Shown here one piece after another: positions 1 through 3,711 of a stretch of 6,526 bases of DNA. Below the pieces are notes generated by a model that searched no databases, was not told the origin of the DNA, and saw only the letters and a program-made list of their open reading frames with translations. Source of the stretch: Anaerolineales bacterium (GTDB lineage Bacteria; Chloroflexota; Anaerolineae; 4572-78; NAK82); the NCBI GenBank assembly GCA_024643945.1, contig JAHELX010000351.1, positions 1 through 6,526 of the forward strand, given 5' to 3'. A program made the translations under genes and the position numbers. Within the stretch, counting starts at the first letter, position 1; each line of letters begins with the position of its first letter.

Positions 1-293
1 TCCTGGTATTCGCCAGGCCTGGAGCCGGGCTGACTGGCGGCAGCCGCCGGCAGGCTTGTGGCCGTTGTCGTCGGCGCGCTGGTCGGCGCCGGCAGGCTTG
101 TGGCCGTTGTCGTCGGGGCGCTGGTCGGCGCCGGCGCCGGCAGGCTTGTGACCGTCGCCGTGGGCGTCGCCGTCTCGCCGGGCGCAGGGCTGGGTCCCTG
201 GGCCGGGCGTGTGCAACTACTGAGTAACACCCAGGCAAGGGCGAAATGCAATAGTGACAGCGTTGGTCTGGTTGGCACAATCAAGCGTCTCAT
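1..293 (-). CDS. Lipoprotein with Pro/Thr/Ala-rich linker (3' end beyond window)
   Basis: Reading leftwards from ATG 291-293, the frame stays open for 97 codons to the window edge, so only the N-terminal part is visible. An AGGAAGG ribosome binding site lies 7 nt before the start. The protein begins MRRLIV, has a hydrophobic stretch at residues 12-25 and a lipobox LLSSC at 23-27. It should therefore be lipidated on Cys27 and exposed on the outside of the membrane. Residues about 28-90 are a low-complexity linker rich in P, T, A and S, with the phrase TTTATSLPAP repeated. The visible part ends with PGSRPGEYQ, where a folded domain probably begins. In some Chloroflexota esterase or PHB-depolymerase-like lipoproteins a similar PGxY phrase opens the domain, but that is a guess. 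The MITE-like element at 314-513 sits directly upstream. The coding reality is well supported; the function is unknown. Confidence 0.8.
   Translation of the reverse strand, partial: MRRLIVPTRPTLSLLHFALAWVLLSSCTRPAQGPSPAPGETATPTATVTSLPAPAPTSAPTTTATSLPAPTSAPTTTATSLPAAAASQPGSRPGEYQ
51..180 (-). repeat. Tandem repeat encoding the lipoprotein linker
   Basis: Units start with CAGGCTTGTG at 51, 93 and 141. The first two units are 42 and 48 bp; the second has an extra GCCGGC. The third diverges after about 20 bp. All lengths are multiples of three, so copy number can change without breaking the frame. On the minus strand each unit encodes a run like ATSLPAPTSAPTT. Confidence 0.85.
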
Positions 294-388
294 GGGTGAA
301 CCTTCCTGAAAACGTATCTTCTCAATATCTTGGGGTAAGGGCAGGTCTTCCCCACCCACGGTCCCGAGCGCCCGATGGTCCCGAGCGA

Positions 389-443
389 AGCCCCCCCACG
401 GGGCTGCACAGGGGAAAGCCCCCCATGGGGCTGCACAGGGGAA
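389..443. repeat. Two tandem GC-rich hairpin repeats inside the MITE-like element
   Basis: Two adjacent near-identical units lie at 389-416 and 417-443. Each contains an AGCCCC ... GGGGCT stem with a 4-5 nt loop followed by GCACAGGGGAA. They look like REP-type palindromes. Confidence 0.7.
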
Positions 444-444
444 A

Positions 445-495
445 GGGGACCTGCGGGTGCGCCTGCCCAGGCGGGCAACCGCAAGGGTTTGCCCC
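445..495. repeat. Large imperfect palindrome inside the MITE-like element
   Basis: GGGG at 445 pairs with CCCC at 492-495, TGCGG with CCGCA, and GCCTG/CAGGC at the tip. The three nested segments form one long interrupted hairpin. It has no T-run on either strand, so a terminator role is not indicated. Confidence 0.55.
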
Positions 496-521
496 TACTT
501 TTTGAGAAGATACCTGAAAAC

Positions 522-633
522 TGTAAGAGGATGCCAGATTCACTATACCACACTTCCACGAGAGCCGAAGCCGTCGGGGAGTTCGGAGTGAATCTTGTAA
601 GAGAATGCTTGATTCACTATACCACACTTCCAC
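522..633. repeat. Pair of 38-bp direct repeats, 74 bp apart
   Basis: Copies lie at 522-559 and 596-633. They differ at three positions near the left side, and their last 23 bp are identical. Read on the minus strand, each contains TGTGGTATAGTGAATC, so the -10 element TATAGT of the lipoprotein promoter is present twice. Only the second copy (596-633) has a good -35 box at the right distance. The pair is probably a local duplication of promoter or operator DNA. Confidence 0.75.
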
Positions 634-644
634 CTCGCTTTCAA
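616..644 (-). promoter_or_regulatory. Sigma-70-type promoter for the lipoprotein gene
   Basis: On the minus strand a TTGAAA -35 (639-644) is followed by a 17-bp spacer and a TATAGT -10 (616-621). Each hexamer differs from consensus at one position. Transcription would start near 609 and give a leader of roughly 315 nt that includes the whole 200-bp MITE-like element. Confidence 0.65.
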
Positions 645-684
645 TAGATTCTTACGTCGAATCTCCCACCTTTCTATTGAAAGC
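637..684. promoter_or_regulatory. 12-bp inverted repeat overlapping the -35 box (operator candidate)
   Basis: GCTTTCAATAGA (637-648) is the exact reverse complement of TCTATTGAAAGC (673-684), with 24 bp between them. A smaller inverted repeat, AGATTC/GAATCT (646-651/659-664), is nested inside. The left half-site covers the -35 hexamer of the minus-strand promoter, so a bound dimer or a looped protein pair could block RNA polymerase. No T-run follows on either strand. Confidence 0.5.
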
Positions 685-709
685 CTGTGGTTCCCCCTCG
701 AGCCCCAAC

Positions 710-744
710 AAAAAGACGGCGGTGGGTACTTCCACCGCCGTCTT
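710..744 (-). terminator. Intrinsic terminator of the calcium-loop protein gene
   Basis: A perfect 13-bp stem, AAGACGGCGGTGG (713-725) with CCACCGCCGTCTT (732-744), has a 6-nt loop. On the minus strand it is followed by TTTTTGTTG. It lies about 20 nt past the stop codon at 765. It would be a weak terminator on the plus strand. Confidence 0.9.
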
Positions 745-764
745 GGTTTATTGTGTTGTTATGC

Positions 765-1139
765 TTACTGTTCTAACCAGTCGCAGATGCCGTTGCCGTT
801 CTCGTCGATGAAGTTGGCACCGTGCATGCCGTAGCCACGTCCCATCATCCCGGCTCCCTGCCCGCGCGGGGCATCCGTCGCACCCTGGCCGTAGCCCAGG
901 CCCACATTGTCGCAGACACCATCGCCATCCGCATCCACGAAGCGATCGTTCACGCCATCGCCATCCGCATCCACGAAGCCGTAGGCAGGCCCATTGCCCA
1001 ACCCCTGGCCGGGGCCTGCGAAGTCGCGTACCCCATCCCGGTCTCCCTGCGGTCCCTGGGCGAAGGCGGCGACCGCAAGCACTGCCGTCAGGCTCAATGC
1101 CAGCACAACTGCCAAGCCAATCACTGAAAAGCGTTTCAT
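765..1139 (-). CDS. Small secreted Asp/Gly-rich protein with calcium-binding-type loops
   Basis: This is a 124-aa protein with a Sec signal peptide: MKRF, a hydrophobic core at residues 6-25 and likely signal peptidase I cleavage after AFA at residue 27. The mature part is Gly/Asp-rich. It carries three clear DxDGDGxxD-type loops, D57-D65 (DADGDGVND), D69-D77 (DADGDGVCD) and D112-D120 (DENGNGICD), plus a degenerate one at 33-39. Such loops resemble dockerin, EF-hand and thrombospondin type 3 calcium sites, so Ca2+ binding outside the cell is likely but inferred. Cys76 and Cys119 sit at the same loop position and could form a disulfide or bind metal. A Gly/Met/His-rich stretch (93-107) separates loops 2 and 3. 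AGGAG lies 9 nt before the ATG. The gene is monocistronic with a strong terminator. Its precise role is unknown. Confidence 0.85.
   Translation of the reverse strand: MKRFSVIGLAVVLALSLTAVLAVAAFAQGPQGDRDGVRDFAGPGQGLGNGPAYGFVDADGDGVNDRFVDADGDGVCDNVGLGYGQGATDAPRGQGAGMMGRGYGMHGANFIDENGNGICDWLEQ
919..979 (-). repeat. 36-bp tandem duplication within the calcium-loop gene
   Basis: A 25-bp identical segment occurs at 919-943 and 955-979, with a period of 36 bp (12 codons). It encodes successive FVDADGDGV loops. This indicates recent growth of the loop array by in-frame duplication. Confidence 0.8.
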
Positions 1140-1175
1140 CGTAACAATCTCCTGTAGTTTGATTTTTTGGGTTGT

Positions 1176-1205
1176 GGTGATGTTCTCATCACCTTTCTGA
1201 CTATA
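1176..1205 (-). promoter_or_regulatory. -10 box and start-site palindrome for the calcium-loop gene
   Basis: On the minus strand a TATAGT -10 candidate (1200-1205) is followed 6 bp later by a perfect palindrome, GGTGATG-AGAA-CATCACC (1176-1193). The palindrome would begin at or next to the transcription start. No convincing -35 is visible, so the promoter may need an activator. The palindrome could be an operator or a 5' mRNA hairpin. Confidence 0.4.
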
Positions 1206-1283
1206 GGATACCCGCCAAATGTGAAGAGATCATGCGCTAAAAATGAAGATCCTGTGAATGTTCTTAGTCTCAGAGGTCTTTGA

Positions 1284-1319
1284 TTCGGCTGTAAACTAGG
1301 AAAATCGGCCTAAACTTAT
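1284..1319 (+). promoter_or_regulatory. Two direct repeats upstream of the -35 box (activator-site candidate)
   Basis: TTCGGCTGTAAACT (from 1284) and ATCGGCCTAAACT (from 1304) are similar 13-14-bp direct repeats. They are spaced 19-20 bp apart, about two helical turns, and abut the -35 hexamer. That is the usual place for a class II activator bound in tandem. Confidence 0.4.
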
Positions 1320-1347
1320 TGAAACCAAAAAGAATATGTGATATAAT
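1319..1347 (+). promoter_or_regulatory. Near-consensus sigma-70-type promoter
   Basis: TTGAAA (1319-1324), a 17-bp spacer and a perfect TATAAT (1342-1347) lie in an AT-rich pocket. The expected start is A1354, about 200 nt upstream of the SUMF1-fold gene. No other promoter is visible between here and that gene. Confidence 0.8.
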
Positions 1348-1398
1348 AATTGTAATAAGATCTACTGCGACCCAAGGGGTTTTCCCCGACCAGGCACT

Positions 1399-1452
1399 AT
1401 GGGTACCTTAACATCGCCATATTACCGAGTAGGTATTCATTCTCTCTTATGA
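1399..1452 (+). CDS. Possible leader peptide inside the attenuator
   Basis: A 17-codon frame starts at ATG 1399 (MGTLTSPYYRVGIHSLL) and stops with TGA at 1450-1452, two bases before the terminator stem. Upstream there is only a weak AGG five bases before the ATG. Its position would suit ribosome-mediated attenuation, but no run of a single regulatory codon is present. It may be chance. Confidence 0.2.
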   Translation: MGTLTSPYYRVGIHSLL

Positions 1453-1454
1453 GC

Positions 1455-1489
1455 ACGCCGCCTGGTCAAATAGGCGGCGTTTGTGTTTT
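1455..1489 (+). terminator. Intrinsic terminator in the leader of the SUMF1-fold gene
   Basis: A perfect 9-bp stem, ACGCCGCCT (1455-1463) with AGGCGGCGT (1472-1480), has an 8-nt loop and is followed by TTGTGTTTT. It lies after a strong promoter and before the gene, so full-length mRNA requires read-through. Confidence 0.8.
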
Positions 1490-1551
1490 GTGCGGGCGGG
1501 GCATCTCTCAGGTAGCAGGTGGAGAGGTTGACCAGATAAGGAGTGAGCAAT

Positions 1552-2355
1552 ATGGAATCACCAATCACGGTGCCGGGGTCGGTACATCCTGTCGTTGTGG
1601 AGTCGCGCTTGCCGCTCGAACCGGAGATGATACTCATCCCGGCCGGCGACTTCCTTATGGGCAGTGATCCCCAAAAGGACGAACTCGCCGAAGAGCACGA
1701 ACAGCCGCAGCACACGCTGTATCTACCTGACTACTACCTGGCCAGGACACCGGTGACCAACGCTCAGTATGCCCTTTTTGTAGAGGCTACCGGCCACACG
1801 CAGCCGAGAGATTGGGTAGGCGGGACTCCCCCCATAGGTAAAGAGGACCATCCTGTAATTTGGGTCTCCTGTTATGACGCTTTAGCCTATTGCAACTGGC
1901 TATCCAAGGTCACCGGCAAGACTTACCGGCTGCCGAGCGAGGCCGAATGGGAAAAGGGAGCGCGGGGCACGGATGGACGTATCTACCCCTGGGGGGACGA
2001 GTGGGATGCGCGGCAGGCTAAATCCGGAACAGGGGGCGAGGCCGGTACCGCGCCGGTGGATGCCAATCCCGGAGGGGCCAGCCCTTATGGCTTGCTGGGT
2101 ATGGCCGGCAGTGTATGGGAGTGGACACGGAGTTTGTGGGGAAAAGATTGGGAGACACCGGATTACAAGTATCCGTACCAACCGGATGATGGCCGCGAGA
2201 ACATAAAGGCCGATGCTGAGGTTCTGCGCATGTTACGCGGCGGCTCCTTCCTCAGCCATCGGAGATTCATCCGTTGCACTTATCGCGCCAGGTACAACCT
2301 GTACTACAGGCTCAACCTCTTTGGATTTCGATTGGCAGCTCCTCCCGCTCCTTAA
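1552..2355 (+). CDS. SUMF1 / formylglycine-generating-enzyme-fold protein, catalytic cysteines absent
   Basis: This is a 267-aa protein. The start is ATG 1552, because AAGGAG (1538-1543) lies 8 nt before it; the upstream GTG at 1543 overlaps that site. The SUMF1 (C-type-lectin-like FGE) domain covers residues about 25-262. Hallmarks are IPAGDFLMGSD, a TPVTNAQYALF segment, VSCYDALAYCNWLS, RLPSEAEWEKGARG followed by YPWGDEWD, GLLGMAGSVWEWT, and the terminal RGGSF ... FGFRLA. No signal peptide or membrane segment is visible, so it is probably cytoplasmic. True FGE oxidises a sulfatase Cys using two cysteines in its GGSYMCHRSYC segment. Here the matching positions are Ser235 and Ile240, so that activity is unlikely. 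Residues 233-257 look hypervariable and suggest a retroelement target or a binding role. Its mRNA leader contains a terminator, so expression is probably controlled by attenuation. Confidence 0.9.
   Translation: MESPITVPGSVHPVVVESRLPLEPEMILIPAGDFLMGSDPQKDELAEEHEQPQHTLYLPDYYLARTPVTNAQYALFVEATGHTQPRDWVGGTPPIGKEDHPVIWVSCYDALAYCNWLSKVTGKTYRLPSEAEWEKGARGTDGRIYPWGDEWDARQAKSGTGGEAGTAPVDANPGGASPYGLLGMAGSVWEWTRSLWGKDWETPDYKYPYQPDDGRENIKADAEVLRMLRGGSFLSHRRFIRCTYRARYNLYYRLNLFGFRLAAPPAP
2248..2322 (+). other. Variable-region-like C-terminal segment of the SUMF1-fold protein
   Basis: These 25 codons lie between the conserved GGS and GFRLA. They encode mainly F, L, S, H, I, Y, N, R and A. Twenty end in C or T, and 15 of these are NNC codons such as TTC, CTC, ATC, TAC, GCC and AGC. 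This is the pattern expected when AAC codons of a template repeat are randomised at adenines in a diversity-generating retroelement. Such elements often target exactly this part of FGE/C-type-lectin folds. No template repeat or reverse transcriptase is in the window, so this is a resemblance only. Confidence 0.35.
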
Positions 2356-2380
2356 CTCCGGGCTGCCTGGATTGTCCTCC

Positions 2381-2412
2381 AGCCCGTCCCGGCCCGTGGG
2401 CCAGGGCGGGCT
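2381..2412. repeat. GC-rich palindrome just downstream of the SUMF1-fold gene
   Basis: AGCCCG at the left pairs with CGGGCT at the right, and GGCCC-GT-GGGCC forms the tip. Together this is a roughly 15-bp stem with one mismatch and one G-T pair. It starts 26 nt after the stop codon. No T-run follows, so it is not a standard terminator. It can extrude as a cruciform. Confidence 0.6.
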
Positions 2413-2553
2413 GAATCCTCTGATGATTGCCCCTGGCCCCTTCCCCCAGGGTGAAACGCACCCCGCGAGCGCACGAACGACCTGTTTTAGCTCGGGCCGC
2501 ACCGTCGTGCCCCACAGGGGTCCTTTTCCCGAGCTTTGATAAATTCACCCACA
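2413..2553. other. Intergenic stretch with two further hairpins, no gene seen
   Basis: CCCTGG (2431-2436) pairs with CCAGGG (2446-2451). AGCTCGGG (2489-2496) pairs perfectly with CCCGAGCT (2528-2535), enclosing a CCCC-ACA-GGGG hairpin and followed by TTGAT. The second could be a weak terminator for the SUMF1-fold gene. Frames here lack ribosome binding sites and recognisable protein signatures. Confidence 0.4.
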
Positions 2554-2653
2554 GATCGTTCCGGGTGTGTCCCAAATTCTTGGCAGACCCTAAGGGTTTT
2601 CAGAAAACCCTTAGGGTCTTTCACCTAAAATTTGGGACGGACCCGATCGTTCC
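2554..2653. mobile_element. Small palindromic MITE-like element (2563-2644) with 9-bp target duplications
   Basis: An 82-bp segment has terminal inverted repeats GGGTGTGTCCCAAATT (2563-2578) and, on the other strand, GGGTCCGTCCCAAATT (2629-2644), with 14 of 16 bases identical. Identical direct repeats GATCGTTCC flank it at 2554-2562 and 2645-2653. The centre is a perfect 15-bp inverted repeat, GACCCTAAGGGTTTT (2586-2600) with its complement (2604-2618), and a 3-nt loop. The whole unit can fold into one long hairpin. It has no coding capacity, so it would move only with a transposase supplied elsewhere. The intact duplication implies insertion without later rearrangement. It lies about 60 bp upstream of the ATP-grasp gene. 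Confidence 0.8.
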
Positions 2654-2660
2654 CGCAGGC

Positions 2661-2689
2661 TTGCATGAGTCGGCAAGCTGGAATAGAAT
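2661..2689 (+). promoter_or_regulatory. Possible promoter of the ATP-grasp gene
   Basis: TTGCAT (2661-2666), a 17-bp spacer and TAGAAT (2684-2689) give a -10 with five of six consensus bases but a poor -35. The implied leader is only about 10 nt, barely covering the AAAGGG ribosome site. A GCTTGC/GCAAGC inverted repeat (2659-2664/2673-2678) overlaps the -35. It lies just outside the MITE-like element, which could alternatively have displaced the original promoter. Confidence 0.35.
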
Positions 2690-2707
2690 GCACTACAAAG
2701 GGTTATG

Positions 2708-3628
2708 ATGGGCTACGACCTGTGTCTTGCGTGGAACTGGGAATACGACGCCGATCTTGCGGCGCTGCTTGACAAGGCTTGTGGGTCACATGGGCTGTCA
2801 CTGCTGCAGATCAGGCCCGACAATCTGGGAGATTTGTTGCACGCTCTTGTCAACCACCAGATTGACTTCAGGGCTTTTTTTGACCGTGCTTCCGACGTCG
2901 ACGCGCGTTTTATGCCCCTCGTCCAATGGGCTTGCAATCACGGCGCATATTGCATCAATTCTTATGAGGAAGCATCTCGCACCTGGGACAAGGCCAAGCT
3001 GCATCTGGTTCTCATCAAGGCTGGCCTGCATACTCCTTACACCATCGTCCTTCCCCCTTATGAGCAACAACCCGTCATTCCGCCTATTGACCTGAAACCG
3101 CTAGGGCATCGGTTCACCATCAAGCCGGCGCATGGCGGTGGTGGCGAGGGGGTAGTCACCGAAGCCACCTCGTTGGGCCAGGTGCTCGCCACACGGCAAG
3201 AATATCCTGCCGATAGATACCTGTTGCAAGCCCACATCGTTCCCACAGAGCTTGGTCATCGTCCGGCATGGTTTCGCGTTCTCTATTGCGCGGAGCGGGT
3301 TTATCCCTGCTGGTGGAATCCCCATACACACATCTATACTCCCGTCACCTCCGCCGAAGAGAGCGGCTACTGCCTGAGCCCATTGCAGGCCATCACTGCT
3401 TCTATTGCCCATCTTTGCCGGCTGGATTTGTTCTCTACCGAGATCGCGTTCACTCCCGATGGTCTTTTCGTAGTGGTAGATTACGTAAACGATCAAATCG
3501 ACTTACGCCTGCAATCCAAAGCAGTTGATGGCGTTCCAGACCTTATTGTGCAAGATATTGCTGACCGCCTGGCCGGCCTGGTTGTAAGGTTGACAGACTC
3601 GCTTAATGCGCCCGGGGTGTTCGGGTGA
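2708..3628 (+). CDS. ATP-grasp domain protein (RimK/carboxylate-amine ligase-like)
   Basis: This is a 306-aa protein. Two ATGs lie in tandem (2705 and 2708); the AAAGGG site at 2697-2702 favours the second, with 5-nt spacing. The N-terminal part (about 1-90) looks like a pre-ATP-grasp domain. The ATP-grasp fold follows: DKAKLHLVLIKAGLHTPYT (94-112) at the usual entry motif, FTIKPAHGGGGEGVV (136-150) with the nucleotide-binding Lys139 and glycine loop, YLLQAHIVP (171-179), and the metal/phosphate end STEIAFTPDG with Glu245, then VVDYVNDQIDLR with Asp258 and Asn261. The family joins a carboxylate to an amine or thiol through an acyl phosphate. The substrate cannot be told, because there is no biosynthetic neighbour. 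It has no signal peptide, so it is cytoplasmic. It stands alone, with its own terminator. Confidence 0.85.
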   Translation: MGYDLCLAWNWEYDADLAALLDKACGSHGLSLLQIRPDNLGDLLHALVNHQIDFRAFFDRASDVDARFMPLVQWACNHGAYCINSYEEASRTWDKAKLHLVLIKAGLHTPYTIVLPPYEQQPVIPPIDLKPLGHRFTIKPAHGGGGEGVVTEATSLGQVLATRQEYPADRYLLQAHIVPTELGHRPAWFRVLYCAERVYPCWWNPHTHIYTPVTSAEESGYCLSPLQAITASIAHLCRLDLFSTEIAFTPDGLFVVVDYVNDQIDLRLQSKAVDGVPDLIVQDIADRLAGLVVRLTDSLNAPGVFG

Positions 3629-3643
3629 AGAGCGTAAATGGTC

Positions 3644-3686
3644 AGACCCCCGGCTTCTGGTAAATCGGAATCCCGGGGGTCTTTTG
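3644..3686 (+). terminator. Intrinsic terminator of the ATP-grasp gene
   Basis: A perfect 10-bp stem, AGACCCCCGG (3644-3653) with CCGGGGGTCT (3673-3682), has a 19-nt loop and is followed by TTTTGCTT, 15 nt after the stop codon. On the minus strand there is no T-run, so it should not terminate the converging lipoprotein gene efficiently. Confidence 0.85.
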
Positions 3687-3711
3687 CTTATGGACTGCTG
3701 ATGGTTGACGG

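Larger units (their letters stand above)
306..521. mobile_element. MITE-like element (314-513) with 8-bp target site duplications
   Basis: A 200-bp segment (314-513) is bounded by perfect terminal inverted repeats: GTATCTTCTCAA at the left and TTGAGAAGATAC at the right. Weaker matching continues inwards, including GGGG/CCCC. It is flanked by identical direct repeats CTGAAAAC at 306-313 and 514-521, as expected for a target site duplication. There is no transposase inside. The interior is GC-rich and packed with hairpins and short direct repeats, for example GGTCCCGAGCG at 360-370 and 377-387. This is the architecture of a non-autonomous miniature element mobilised in trans. The parent transposase family cannot be told from the ends alone. 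It lies 13 nt upstream of the lipoprotein start codon, next to its ribosome binding site. Confidence 0.75.
1354..1489 (+). ncRNA. Structured leader RNA or attenuator ending in an intrinsic terminator
   Basis: The segment from the promoter's expected start to the T-run of the terminator is about 136 nt. By eye it folds into a closed multi-branch structure: ATCTACT (1360-1366) pairs with AGTAGGT (1428-1434, one G-U), GGGG-TTTT-CCCC forms a hairpin (1376-1387), and TATGG (1398-1402) pairs with CCATA (1417-1421). GACCAGGC (1388-1395) is exactly complementary to GCCTGGTC (1460-1467), which overlaps the terminator's 5' arm and loop. That gives a competing antiterminator helix. I do not recognise a known riboswitch class. 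It could be a cis-acting riboswitch or attenuator for the gene at 1552, or a free small RNA. Confidence 0.5.

Noticed and set aside
58..309. Plus-strand frame rich in V, G and A
   Set aside because: It is the complement of the Pro/Thr linker of the minus-strand lipoprotein.
389..633. Repeats considered as a CRISPR array
   Set aside because: Only two copies of each repeat, with hairpin tandem units and no regular spacers.
1223..1236. GAAGAGATCATGCG shared with about 4559-4572
   Set aside because: A single 14-base match without extension or symmetric context; chance is plausible in a window this size.
1543..1551. GTG start for the SUMF1-fold gene at 1543
   Set aside because: The GTG overlaps the AAGGAG ribosome site (1538-1543), which is correctly spaced for ATG 1552.
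2586..2618. Perfect 15-bp hairpin read as a terminator
   Set aside because: There is no proper T-run on either strand, and it is the core of a transposon-like palindrome with target duplications.
2356..2707. Search for a template repeat matching the SUMF1 variable-like segment
   Set aside because: No A-rich near copy of 2248-2322 is visible here or elsewhere in the window on either strand.
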